A stretch of 64,000 nucleotides of DNA, taken from assembly GCF_016613535.2 (NCBI RefSeq), contig NZ_CP071518.1, positions 2,666,001-2,730,000 of the forward strand, given 5' to 3'. Of the stretch, positions 35,866 through 44,461 are shown piece after piece. Origin of the DNA: Lysobacter solisilvae. GTDB taxonomy: Bacteria > Pseudomonadota > Gammaproteobacteria > Xanthomonadales > Xanthomonadaceae. The translations under genes and the position numbers were made by a program. Within the stretch, counting starts at the first letter, position 1, and the number at the start of each line of letters is the position of its first letter. The notes under the pieces were generated by a model. The model did no database searches and was not told the origin of the DNA. It saw only the letters and a program-made list of their open reading frames with translations.

Positions 35866-36296
35866 ATGGCGAGCATCCGAAATTCCCGCGCGGCGGCCGG
35901 CTCCCGCCTGGCCGCGCGTGCCAGGGGCTTCACCCTGATCGAACTGGTGATCGTGGGCGTCTGCGTCACGATCCTGGCGGCCACGGCGATCGCCAGCTAC
36001 GAATATGCGACCGTCAAGGCCCGCCGCGGCAACGCCCAGGGCTGCCTGATCGAAGCCGCGCAGTTCATGGAGCGCTACTACACGACGAACATGACCTATG
36101 CGGGGGCGGCCCTGCCGGCCTGTTCGTCGGACGTGACCAGCCACTACGACATCGGTTTCTCGGCTGCTCCCACCGCGGCGGGCTTCACGATCCAGGCGGC
36201 GCCCAAGGGCCGTCAGGCCGTTGCCGAAACCGATTGCGGCACCATGACGATGGACCAGAGGTGGGCCGCAAGACCCCGGCTGCGGGCTGCTGGTAA
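35866..36296 (+). CDS. pilE: Type IV pilus minor pilin PilE, apparent frameshift near the 3' end
   Basis: A prepilin with leader ending ARG before FTLIELVIVGVCVTILAATA, the PilE pattern RRGNAQGCLIEAAQFMERYY and a C-terminal ETDCGTMTMDQ. At 36259-36263 the frame then reads into RWAARPRL, which is not pilin-like, and runs on to 36480 inside alr. Shifting by one base gives GRKTPAAGCW and a TAA stop at 36294-36296, the canonical PilE ending with the last disulfide cysteine. One base is therefore missing, or two extra, in AGGTG. This is either an assembly or sequencing error or a real loss of the C-terminal disulfide. Coordinates given run to the corrected stop. Confidence 0.8.
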
Positions 36297-36397
36297 CCCG
36301 TTTTTCCGGCGCCGCCAGCCAGCCGAAGTGTCGCGGACCGTCGCAGGGCGCACCCCGACAGCGCGGCAGGGCGCGGGCGAGCCGATAAACTATCGCG

Positions 36398-37474
36398 ATG
36401 GCCCGTCCGACCTCCGCGATCATCCACGCCGACGCCCTGCGTCACAATCTCTCTCAGGTTCGCCAGCGCAGCCCGCATAGCCGGGTGATGGCGGTGGTGA
36501 AGGCCGACGGCTATGGCCACGGCCTCGAACGCGTGGCGCGCGCCCTGGGTGGGGCGGACGCGTTTGGCGTGGCCGCGCTCAGCGATGCCGAGCGCCTGCG
36601 GGCCGGCGGACTTTCCCAGCCGATCGTGCTCCTGTCCGGATTCAACGAGCCGGCCGATATCGCCCGGATGCGCGAACTGGCCGTGGATACGGTCATCCAC
36701 CACCAGAGCCAACTGGAAATGCTCGAGCAGGCCGATGCAGGGGAGCCGCTGGCCTGCTGGCTGAAGCTGGACACCGGCATGCACCGGCTGGGCTTCCAGC
36801 CCGAAGCCGCCCATGACGCCTATGCAAGGCTGCGTCGACTGACCCACGTCGTCGGGCCGGTCCGGCTGCTCAACCATTTCGCCAGTTCCGACGAGTTCGA
36901 CAGCGCGCAGACGCGCGAGCAGTTGCGTCTGTTCAACGAGATCACCGCGGACCTGCCGGGCGAGAGGTCACTGGCCAACTCCGCGGCGATCCTGGGTTGG
37001 CCGCAGTCGCATGGCGACTGGGTGCGCGCGGGCGGCGCCCTGTATGGGATATCCGTCGTCGATGGCCGCACCGGCGCCGACTTCGGGCTGCGTCCGGCCA
37101 TGACCCTGGCCACGCGTCTGATTTCGGTCAATCGCGTGCGCGGGGGTGAGCGCATCGGCTACTCCGCTACCTGGGAATGCCCGGAGGACATGGACGTGGG
37201 GGTGGCCGCCATCGGATATGGCGACGGCTATCCGCGGCACGCCCCGGCGGGCACCCCGGTCCTGGTGGGGGGGCAGCGTGCACAGGTGATCGGGCGGGTT
37301 TCGATGGACCTGATGACCATCGACCTGCGTGGAATTCCCGAAGCCCGCGTGGGCGATCCGGTCACCTTGTGGGGCCCCGATCTGCCAGTGGAGACGATCG
37401 CTGACGCCGCCGGCACCATTGGTTACGAGCTCACCTGTTCGATCACGCGGCGCGTACGTTTCGTCGAGGCCTGA
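36398..37474 (+). CDS. alr: Alanine racemase
   Basis: This is a 358-residue fold-III PLP enzyme making D-alanine for peptidoglycan. The PLP lysine is K35 in MAVVKADGYGHG; the substrate-side CWLKLDTGMHRLGF and the second catalytic tyrosine region RIGYSATWE are present, as is the C-terminal GRVSMDLMTIDL. The uncorrected pilE frame overlaps it, but with the frameshift resolved there are about 100 bases between them. The gene follows dnaB and the pilins, a grouping seen in related genomes. Confidence 0.97.
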   Translation: MARPTSAIIHADALRHNLSQVRQRSPHSRVMAVVKADGYGHGLERVARALGGADAFGVAALSDAERLRAGGLSQPIVLLSGFNEPADIARMRELAVDTVIHHQSQLEMLEQADAGEPLACWLKLDTGMHRLGFQPEAAHDAYARLRRLTHVVGPVRLLNHFASSDEFDSAQTREQLRLFNEITADLPGERSLANSAAILGWPQSHGDWVRAGGALYGISVVDGRTGADFGLRPAMTLATRLISVNRVRGGERIGYSATWECPEDMDVGVAAIGYGDGYPRHAPAGTPVLVGGQRAQVIGRVSMDLMTIDLRGIPEARVGDPVTLWGPDLPVETIADAAGTIGYELTCSITRRVRFVEA

Positions 37475-37832
37475 GCTCAGGCGACGGCCAGCTCCGACCG
37501 CTGGTCATCGTGCGTGGTCGGGTCGTCTTGGTCCGCGCCGTGCGTTGACGCTTCCTCGCGCCTGCGTGATTCACTCGCGGCATCCCGTCGGAGAAGCGCA
37601 TGGCAGCCACAGAACGTCCGCGTCGCCGCGCCCCGTCGGCTGGCCCCATCGATGCAACCCCGACGGCCTCACCCGGTGCTACCGCGGCCACGCGTGGGCG
37701 GCCGGCCAAGGCATCGGCACGGAAGGCGCGGGGGCGGCAGTCGCAACCCGCAAGGCGGCCGTTCCGCGAAAGCCCGTCAGCGATACGTCGGCGCGCGGCC
37801 AGCGCAAACGGGCCAGGGCGAGTCGCGATCCG

Positions 37833-39275
37833 ATGGCGAAGGTCGACACCGCCTGGCTGCGCATGGAGCAGCCCACCAATCCGATGATGATCACCGGCGT
37901 GCTGATGTTCGCCGAGGTGATGTCGGTGACCCAGCTTCGACGCGTCATCGAACAGCGCTGGCTGGCCTACCGCAGGTTCCGCCAGAAGGCCGTCGACTCG
38001 GCGGCCGGCGCATTCTGGGAAACCGATGACGACCTGGACCTGGACTGGCACGTTCAGCTCACGGCGCTGCCTGGCCGCGGCGGCAAGCGAGGTCTGGAGA
38101 AGTTCGTCAGCCAGCTGGCTTCCACGCCGCTCGATACGGGCCGGCCCTTGTGGCAGTTCCATCTGGTCGAACGGTACGAGGGCGGCAGCGCGCTGATTGC
38201 GCGCATCCACCACAGTTACGCCGACGGCATCGCGCTGGTGCAGGTGCTGTTGTCGCTGACCGATACCACGCGCGAACAGGTGAAGGGCAGCGACCTGCAG
38301 CGCGCCTGGCTCAAGCAGGACGGCGCCGACGTGGCGCGCCGGGTGGGCGCCGCGCAGCGCTACATGCAGCTGGGCTCGCGGATGGTCGAGAAGGGCATGG
38401 AGATGTATCGCGACCCCACGCTCGCCGCTGTCCTGGCGAAGGAAGGTGGCGAGATTGGCCGCGAGCTGCTGCACGCAATCACCTTGTCCGACGATCCGCC
38501 GTCGTTGCTCCGCGGGAAGCTCGGGGTCAGCAAGCGCGTGGCCTGGGCCGAGCCACTGGACCTGGAGGAAGTGAAGGCGGTGGGGCGTGCGTGCGAATGC
38601 ACGGTCAACGACGTGCTGATGGCCACGGCCGCCGGCGCCTTGCGCGACTACATGATCGAGCGCGGCGACCGGGTCGACGGCATGACCCTGCGCGCCACCG
38701 TCCCCGTCAACCTCAGGCCGCTCGAGCATGCCCGCAAGCTGGGCAACCATTTCGGGCTGGTGTTCCTCGACCTGCCGGTAGGCGAGGCCAACCCGATCCG
38801 TCGCGTGGAGCGCGTGGCCGCGTGCATGACTTCGTTGAAGAACTCACGGCAGGCCATCGTGTCCTACGGCCTGCTGGCGGCGCTGGGCATGGCCCCCACC
38901 GCCGTGCAGGGTGTGGCGCTCGATCTGTTCAGCCGCAAGGCCACGCTGGTGGCGACCAACGTCCCCGGCCCGTCGCAGACGCTCTACATGGCCGGCTGCG
39001 CGTTGCGCGAGATGATGTTCTGGGTGCCGCAGACCGGTTCGATCGGCGTCGGCATCTCGATCATGAGCTACAACGGCCGTGTGCATTTCGGCCTGATCAG
39101 CGACGCCAAGCTGATCCCCGATCCCGACACCGTCATCAGCCGGTTCGGGTCGGAATTCGACAAGCTTGTTTACCTCTCGCTCATGAGCGACTGGGATTCG
39201 AAGCTGGACGGAACCGGCGCGGATTCGCTCGTTTCCAGCCAGGCACTGCATGCGCTGGACTTCGTCATGAGCTGA
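37833..39275 (+). CDS. Wax ester synthase/diacylglycerol O-acyltransferase
   Basis: This is 480 residues from ATG 37833 (MAKVDTAWLRMEQPTNPMMI). The acyltransferase active site HHSYADG, that is H-H-x-x-x-D-G, is at residues 126-132, and the C-terminal domain has FGLVFLDLPVG, VATNVPGPSQTLYMAG and ISIMSYNGRVHFGL, all typical of WS/DGAT. It esterifies acyl-CoA with fatty alcohols or diacylglycerol, storing carbon as wax ester or triacylglycerol. In the reading frame from 37600 a basic Ala/Pro-rich stretch precedes it but in a different frame; a one-base change in a run of five G at 37730-37734 would join the two. Confidence 0.93.
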   Translation: MAKVDTAWLRMEQPTNPMMITGVLMFAEVMSVTQLRRVIEQRWLAYRRFRQKAVDSAAGAFWETDDDLDLDWHVQLTALPGRGGKRGLEKFVSQLASTPLDTGRPLWQFHLVERYEGGSALIARIHHSYADGIALVQVLLSLTDTTREQVKGSDLQRAWLKQDGADVARRVGAAQRYMQLGSRMVEKGMEMYRDPTLAAVLAKEGGEIGRELLHAITLSDDPPSLLRGKLGVSKRVAWAEPLDLEEVKAVGRACECTVNDVLMATAAGALRDYMIERGDRVDGMTLRATVPVNLRPLEHARKLGNHFGLVFLDLPVGEANPIRRVERVAACMTSLKNSRQAIVSYGLLAALGMAPTAVQGVALDLFSRKATLVATNVPGPSQTLYMAGCALREMMFWVPQTGSIGVGISIMSYNGRVHFGLISDAKLIPDPDTVISRFGSEFDKLVYLSLMSDWDSKLDGTGADSLVSSQALHALDFVMS

Positions 39276-39397
39276 ACGGTGTGGCAGCAAACAGTCGCTG
39301 CCATCACCGACCCGCGACATCCGCGGAATTAGCGTGAGCCCCGTTCAGTGACGGACACCATGTTCGTTCCTGCCGCCCCCATGCACGGAGACTCACG

Positions 39398-40138
39398 ATG
39401 AACATGACTATCGAACAAGGCCGCCAGGGCCGCGTCGCCGCCACCCGCTCGGGAACTGTCGGCCGCGTGCGGCTGGTCTGCCTCGCCGCGGCAATGACGT
39501 CGCTGCTGGGTGCCTGCGCCACCACGAGTGGCCAGTACTCGCAGAACGACCCCAACCGCGACGTCAACCACACCCAGCGCAATGCCCTGATCGGCGCGGC
39601 CGTGGGTGCCGCCGCGGGCCTGCTCAGTGGCGACGATGCCACCGAACGTCGCCAGCGCGCGCTGGTCGGCGCGGGTGTCGGCGGTCTGGCCGGCGGCGCG
39701 ATCGGCGCCTACCAGGATCGCCAGGAACGCGCCCTGCGCGAGCGCATGGAAGGCACGGGCGTCGGCGTCGTGCGCCAGGGCGACAACATCACCCTGAGCA
39801 TGCCCGGCAACATCACCTTCGCCTTCAACGATTCGAGCCTGCAGCCGCAGTTCCAGCCGGTGCTGGATGACGTCGCCCGCACGCTGTCCGAGTACAACCA
39901 GACGATCGTCGAAGTGGCCGGCCATACCGACAACGTCGGTTCCGATGCCTACAACCATGACCTGTCCGTCCGGCGCGCGAACTCCGTCGCCAACTACCTG
40001 ACGGCCAAGGGCGTGATCCAGCAGCGCCTGATCACCGTCGGCGCCGGTGAGTCGCGTCCCATCGCGACCAACGACACCGATGCCGGTCGCGCCCAGAACC
40101 GTCGCGTCGAAATCACCCTGGTGCCGGTGCGCAGCTAA
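39398..40138 (+). CDS. OmpA-domain lipoprotein with glycine-zipper
   Basis: This is a 246-residue outer-membrane lipoprotein. The lipobox LLGAC puts the lipidated cysteine at C40. A glycine-zipper-like part (LIGAAVGAAAGLLSGDDA and VGGLAGGAIGAYQDRQ) is followed by the OmpA C-terminal peptidoglycan-binding domain with HTDNVGSDAYNHDLSVRRAN and NRRVEI. It resembles YiaD. The start at 39398 gives a long N-terminal region; a later start (MTSLLGAC) is possible. It is followed by a strong terminator and stands convergent to the MgtC-family gene. Confidence 0.92.
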   Translation: MNMTIEQGRQGRVAATRSGTVGRVRLVCLAAAMTSLLGACATTSGQYSQNDPNRDVNHTQRNALIGAAVGAAAGLLSGDDATERRQRALVGAGVGGLAGGAIGAYQDRQERALRERMEGTGVGVVRQGDNITLSMPGNITFAFNDSSLQPQFQPVLDDVARTLSEYNQTIVEVAGHTDNVGSDAYNHDLSVRRANSVANYLTAKGVIQQRLITVGAGESRPIATNDTDAGRAQNRRVEITLVPVRS

Positions 40139-40161
40139 GCCGGCGATGAGAGGGGAAGGGG

Positions 40162-40190
40162 CGGGGCAGGCGACTGCCCCGTTTCTTTTT
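40162..40190 (+). terminator. Intrinsic terminator after the OmpA-domain gene
   Basis: An 8-base stem CGGGGCAG with its complement and a GCGA loop is followed by TTTCTTTTT. It lies 24 bases after the stop. The minus-strand mgtC-like gene ends about 50 bases further on, so it may serve only the plus strand. Confidence 0.9.
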
Positions 40191-40242
40191 GTCTCGGGAG
40201 GCTGCCGACTTTTCGATCCGAAGGCCGGAAGATGGCGGCCGA

Positions 40243-40734
40243 TCAGCCCTGACGGTTCCCGTCATCGGGATTCGAGGGCGGGCGATGGCTGAAGCGGCGC
40301 TCCATCGTATTGAGCCCCGTGAGCACCAGCAGCGTAAGCAGCGTGCCCAGCACCGCCAGCCAGTGGTATCGAAGGCCGGCGGCGGCACCGATCACCGCCA
40401 CCATCAGCAGCGAGGCAGCGGTCGTGATGCCGGCGACCGTGTCGCGGCCACGTGTGCCGAAGATGGTGCCGGCACCGATGAACGAAACGCCTGCGACGAC
40501 GGCTTCCATCAGCCGCAGCGGATCGATCTGGACGCCCTCCAGGCGCGCCAGGCGCGGGTCATCCACGGCCATGACGCCCATGCCCAACAGCAGTGCCGAG
40601 GCGCCGGCCACCAGGGTATGAGTGCGGAATCCCGCCGGTCGATTCTTGAGTTCGCGTTCGTAGCCGATCACGCCACCCAGCGTCATCGCATACGCGGTGG
40701 TGACCACGACGGCCAGCTGTGACTGCCAATCCAT
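40243..40734 (-). CDS. MgtC/SapB family membrane protein
   Basis: This is a 163-residue inner-membrane protein with about four to five transmembrane helices (QLAVVVTTAYAMTLGGVIG, TLVAGASALLLGMGVMAV, LMEAVVAGVSFIGAGTIFG, TTAASLLMVAVIGAAAGL, WLAVLGTLLTLLVLTGL). The family marks GYERELKNRPAGFRTHTLV and GVSFIGAGTIF are present. MgtC proteins modulate F-type ATPase and magnesium or acid adaptation; short members without the C-terminal ACT domain, like this one, are not well understood. It is single and convergent with the OmpA-domain gene. Confidence 0.92.
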   Translation of the reverse strand: MDWQSQLAVVVTTAYAMTLGGVIGYERELKNRPAGFRTHTLVAGASALLLGMGVMAVDDPRLARLEGVQIDPLRLMEAVVAGVSFIGAGTIFGTRGRDTVAGITTAASLLMVAVIGAAAGLRYHWLAVLGTLLTLLVLTGLNTMERRFSHRPPSNPDDGNRQG

Positions 40735-40836
40735 GCAAGGACGCTGGGCCCGAAGACGTTAACGGGATGTGGCGGCCCCGCACGCCGTCCTGGGCCCGTG
40801 GGCTGAATCAACCCGCCGCCGGAACCGCCGCAGCGC

Positions 40837-40864
40837 TTGTGCCTGCCTCGCGGGGCCCTATACT
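40837..40864 (+). promoter_or_regulatory. Candidate promoter of ssrA
   Basis: A TATACT -10 hexamer at 40859 is preceded by a TTGTGC hexamer at 40837 with a 16-base spacer. The mature tmRNA would begin about 29 bases after the -10, so the primary transcript would need 5' trimming, as is normal for tmRNA. Confidence 0.55.
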
Positions 40865-40892
40865 GCCTGGGTCAGCGTTTTTGGCTGTCCCC

Positions 40893-41246
40893 GGGGGTGC
40901 ATTGGCTTCGACGGGGGTCGCAAAATCGCCTGGTGCATGCCGAGGGGGCAGCTTTCCTCGTTAATCCAGCGGCAAAACTCTAGTTGCCAACGACGACAAC
41001 TACGCTCTCGCCGCTTAAGGCGTAAGCCCCGAAACTGCCTGTGTCCGTGCTAGCAGCGTAGGGTCATTATCACGGAATCGCTGGAAGTGGCTGCCTGTCA
41101 GCTTCCGGTCAACCTAAAGCAGGCTGGTCCCCGGGCGCGCTTCGCACGCCGTGCTGTCCGGGGGCGAGATCCAACGGCGAGCTAAGCATGTAGTGCCGGG
41201 GATGGAGTGCCTTCGGACGGGGGTTCAATTCCCCCCACCTCCACCA
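40893..41246 (+). ncRNA. ssrA: Transfer-messenger RNA (tmRNA)
   Basis: A 354-base RNA that rescues stalled ribosomes. The 5' end GGGGGTG pairs with CACCTCC just before the encoded CCA at 41244-41246, forming the tRNA-like acceptor stem. A T-arm (GGGTTCAATTCCCC) precedes it. The tag-coding segment at 40986-41018 reads ANDDNYALAA then TAA. The 3' end is also the probable target of the integrase that follows. Confidence 0.95.
41221..41246 (+). other. Probable attachment site at the ssrA 3' end
   Basis: The T-arm and acceptor end of ssrA (GGGTTCAATTCCCC through the terminal CCACCTCCACCA) directly precede a P4-type integrase gene at 41412, the arrangement seen when such integrases use the 3' end of tmRNA as attachment site. 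ssrA stays intact after integration because the element carries a copy of its end. I found no second copy of this stretch in the rest of the window, so the far boundary is not resolved. Confidence 0.55.
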
Positions 41247-41411
41247 ATTCAAGCTGCAACGTGGTGCAAATCAGGCTGAATTCCCTAGTAATCAGGGGTT
41301 TTCGGCCTTTTTTGTGTCCGAGGACGTGCGCCCCGAGAGCTTGAAATCCAGAGTGTTCTGGCGGTAGCTTTGACGGTACCAGGCACCCAGCCGTCACAGG
41401 TTACCGTCTCC

Positions 41412-42596
41412 GTGCCCCTGACTGATACTGCTATTCGCAAAGCCAAGCCCTTGGCGAGGCCGCAAAAGCTCGTCGACGGCGGCGGGCTCTATCTCCTGTT
41501 GCAGCCGTCCGGCGCCCGCTGGTGGCGCTGGGACTACCGCAGGCCGGTCACGGCAAAGCGGAACACGTTGAGCCTCGGTACTTATCCGGAGACGACTCTG
41601 GCCGACGCCCGTACGCGCCGTGACGCTGCCCGCCGCCAATTGGCCGGGGGGATCGATCCTGGCGAGAGCCGAAAAGCGGCGAAGGCGGCCGGAGTCGAGC
41701 GGTCGGCCAACAGTTTCGAGGTCGTCGCCCGAGAATGGCTCGCCAAGCGGAATTGGGTGGAGGGCTACCGGGTCAAGGTGGCTGCCTGGCTTGCGAATGA
41801 TGTCTTTCCATGGATTGGCGATCGTCCGGTCATGAGCCTGACCGCACCCGATTTCCTGAAGGTCGCTCGGCGGGTCGAAGACCGCGGGGCAGTGGAGTCA
41901 GCCCATCGAATCCTGCAGAACTGCGGGCAAGTGATGAGGTATGCGATTGCAACCGGACGTGCCGAGCGCAACCCTGTCGCGGACCTTCGCGGAGCCCTGA
42001 GCACTCCACCTGAGCGGCACCGCGCGGCCTTGACCGATCCGCAGGATGTTGGCGGCCTGCTTCGAGCCATCGACTCCTATGCGGGGTCTTTCGTTACGAA
42101 GTGCGCTCTGAAACTGGCACCGATGCTATTCGTGCGTCCCGGTGAACTGCGCCACGCTGAATGGGGCGAGTTCGACCTGGACAAGGCCGAATGGAACATT
42201 CCCGCAACCAAGATGAAGATGGGAGTTCCGCACCTGGTTCCGCTGTCGATGCAGGCCGTAGCCGTGATGCGAGAGCTGCAGGTGCTGACGGGGCGAGGCA
42301 AGTATGTGTTTCCCAGCGCGCGCGGAGACGGTAGGCCTATGAGCAATAATGCCGTGCTTTCGGCGCTGCGACGGATGGGCTTTGAGAAAGGCGAAATGAG
42401 CGGACATGGATTCCGTGCCATGGCTCGCACGATTCTGGACGAGGTCCTGGGCTTCCGGCCCGATTACATCGAACACCAGCTCGCCCATGCTGTCCGGGAT
42501 CCCAACGGTCGTGCCTATAACCGTACGGCGCACCTGCATGAGCGACGCAAGATGATGCAGGTCTGGTCTGAGTATCTCGATTCGCTCAAAGAATGA
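41412..42596 (+). CDS. P4-type tyrosine integrase
   Basis: This is 394 residues from a GTG at 41412 (then PLTDTAIRKAKPLARP), the normal beginning for this group; an upstream TTG at 41370 is less likely. The N-terminal DUF4102 part (GLYLLLQPSGARWWRWDYR) is followed by a core-binding domain and the catalytic domain with R242 (FVRPGELRH), H332 and R335 (GHGFRAMAR), H355/H359 (IEHQLAH) and Y369 (YNRTAHL). All active-site residues are present, so it looks functional. It is 165 bases from the ssrA end. The stop overlaps the next start as ATGA. Confidence 0.94.
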   Translation: MPLTDTAIRKAKPLARPQKLVDGGGLYLLLQPSGARWWRWDYRRPVTAKRNTLSLGTYPETTLADARTRRDAARRQLAGGIDPGESRKAAKAAGVERSANSFEVVAREWLAKRNWVEGYRVKVAAWLANDVFPWIGDRPVMSLTAPDFLKVARRVEDRGAVESAHRILQNCGQVMRYAIATGRAERNPVADLRGALSTPPERHRAALTDPQDVGGLLRAIDSYAGSFVTKCALKLAPMLFVRPGELRHAEWGEFDLDKAEWNIPATKMKMGVPHLVPLSMQAVAVMRELQVLTGRGKYVFPSARGDGRPMSNNAVLSALRRMGFEKGEMSGHGFRAMARTILDEVLGFRPDYIEHQLAHAVRDPNGRAYNRTAHLHERRKMMQVWSEYLDSLKE

Positions 42597-43387
42597 GCTT
42601 CACGTTGTCAATTCAGCCAGGTCCAGCGCGGAAGAATTTCAATGCGATCCGGTATGGAGACGTATCTGTGACTAGCTTATTCCGGCACCTTGAAGTCGTG
42701 GGAATCCGCGTCGATTTGGCGGTTGACCAAGAATCCTCCGGTGTTGGGTCATTGGCTGAGGAGCTCCTGGACAGTGCGTCGAACCTGGCCTCCTTATCCA
42801 CGCTCCTCTTTGCTGGGCTCTATCCGAAGGAGTCTGTCTACTTCTGGTGGGGGGAATCGATTTCGCTTCCTTGGTACATCGGCGACGAAGAGTTGGCCAA
42901 TCGCAGGAGCGACGAGCAATTGCGCCGGATCCACGGCGTTCTGACCTCTAACCTAAGCGCTGAGGAAATGAAGTTTGGTCCAAGGACCTATCTCTTCTCC
43001 ACGCTGTGCCGCTCTGCCGAAATGACGACCAGATCGCTAGCAGTCGAGGCACTGCTTTGTGTAGATGAGTACGTGGAGTGCATCGTCCGAGGAGACCTTG
43101 CCATGTGCGCGACGTGGCTGGCGGCGGCGTACTCCAATTACCTGGAAGCCGTTGCGAACGCGCGGGACGTAATGACCTCGGCCGCGGCGAGTCGTGCCGC
43201 GGGAGTCCGGCACAAGACGAATCGGGAGCTCCTCGAGAAGGCAAAGGCGCTGTACTTCGAGCGACGCCAAGACTACAGAACCATTTCGGATGCGGCCGAA
43301 GATATCGCCGAGACCGTGGGGGTGAGTTTCGATACCGCACGGCGATGGGTGGGGCGTTTTCGCCGGCTCGGTTACATCCAGAGGTAG
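42593..43387 (+). CDS. Hypothetical protein coupled to the integrase
   Basis: This is a 264-residue protein that I do not recognise, overlapping the integrase stop as ATGA. The middle has a hydrophobic SNLASLSTLLFAGLYPKES segment and WWGESISLPWYIGDEELA. The C-terminal 60 residues (ISDAAEDIAETVGVSFDTAR then RWVGRFRRLGYIQ) resemble a helix-turn-helix of the terminase-small or MerR/recombinase resolvase type, suggesting DNA binding. GC content is lower than in the chromosome around it. Coupling to the integrase suggests a role in element control or excision, which is inference. Confidence 0.7.
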   Translation: MSFTLSIQPGPARKNFNAIRYGDVSVTSLFRHLEVVGIRVDLAVDQESSGVGSLAEELLDSASNLASLSTLLFAGLYPKESVYFWWGESISLPWYIGDEELANRRSDEQLRRIHGVLTSNLSAEEMKFGPRTYLFSTLCRSAEMTTRSLAVEALLCVDEYVECIVRGDLAMCATWLAAAYSNYLEAVANARDVMTSAAASRAAGVRHKTNRELLEKAKALYFERRQDYRTISDAAEDIAETVGVSFDTARRWVGRFRRLGYIQR

Positions 43388-43466
43388 GTGTTGCTTGTGC
43401 GCGAAACGACGGCGACAGGCTGGATGGGATTAGCAGCATGAAGTAACCCCTTCGGGGTGGATTCAA

Positions 43467-43665
43467 ATGAGCGATTTGCCTCCGAGTTCCTTGTCTGTCT
43501 CAGGTTCTCGCGCTGATTCCGGTCAGCAAGTTCACGTGACGGTCGGGCGAGCGATCCGGTCGGTCTCTTAAGCCGGCGAGTGCCTCGGGTGGTCCGATGC
43601 TGGAGCGTGGAGCACATCCGCGACTTGACCCGTCCGAGAGTGACGACGAGGTGGGCCTTGTCTGA
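43467..43665 (+). pseudogene. Decayed alpA-like excisionase gene
   Basis: 199 bases matching the intact alpA-like gene at 46992-47195, from ATGAGCGATTTGCCT to a TCTGA end. The length is not a multiple of three and the reading frame breaks near GTCGGGCGAGCGATCC, so no full AlpA protein can be made. The corresponding hairpin (ACCCC, TTC, GGGGT at 43446-43458) lies just before it. Confidence 0.8.
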
Positions 43666-44058
43666 GGGAACCAACAGCGGACACGGCGGCGGCGTGTTCT
43701 GTACGAGGCGCCGCTCGTGCTGCTCCCTTGGGGGGCGTCCCCTTGGTTCGACGGTGGGGCGACCCGCAAGCACCTGGGCAGTCCCCAAGGTGGTCTTGCG
43801 GCTGCAAGGCTGCGGTCAAGGACCTTACATGGGGCAGTGGCTCCAGCGCTGGTGCAACGTCAAGCGCTTGATGGGACCACGAGGAAATCGGGCATCGTGG
43901 GCGAAACGGAGCGGCCCGACCGCATCCTCTCGCCAGGTACTCAAAGCTGCTGTTGCGAGACGAGTTGGACACGGTGAGAAATGACCGCAACCGGTGCCCC
44001 TCCACCGACCAATGCCACTACAGCGTCGTGCGACGTCTCGGGGCCGGCGGAACACTGA
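43658..44058 (+). pseudogene. Decayed copy of the gene that follows alpA
   Basis: Matches the intact gene at 47188-47640 (TCTGAGGGAACC where the other copy has GCTGATGAATC, then CACCTGGGCAGTCCCCAAGG and TACAGCGTCGTGCGACG), but has frame changes and a deletion of about 50 bases that removes the segment between GAAATCGGG and TCGTGGGCGAAACGG. No open frame covers it. Confidence 0.78.
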
Positions 44059-44461
44059 AGACCTAGCCTGCACCTATCCCTGTTCCTATGCCTACCCCGT
44101 CATACATTGCTGGCCAGCAGTAGCAAGGGTTTCGAGGACTTCTGCTGGCAGGTCGAACCAATTCAGGCTCTTGGGCGAGGCCCCTCAGGCCCTTGGGCAA
44201 AGGTGGAGGCCTCGATCCCGCCAATCTATCGCCCGGTTGGCCGAATCCGGCAGCTAGGGCCCACGTCAGGGCAAGTTGTTCTCTCCGGGAGAGGGTACCC
44301 CATGTCAGGCAAACTTCCTCGCGCGCGCGAGTCAGACCACAGCTACATCGGAATGGAATGGCCCAACCAGGGGGTGTGGGGCATTAGCCCTTGCAGAGAT
44401 GCCCATGGGCGGGCGCGCCCTGATGCGCTGGGGATCCCGCCGAAAGTTTCCTCCGGCAACT

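Larger units (their letters stand above)
43396..44331 (+). repeat. Direct repeat copy A of the alpA module (decayed)
   Basis: About 936 bases that match the stretch 46919-47915 from the sequence GGCGACAGGCTGGATGGGAT at the start to a CGCGCGCGAG tract at the end, with many substitutions and at least one internal deletion of about 50 bases. Both copies hold a short hairpin, an alpA-like gene, a second small gene, then GCCTGCACCTATC and AGGCCTGG-type landmarks. This copy is broken in both genes. The two are separated by about 2.6 kb. Confidence 0.82.
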
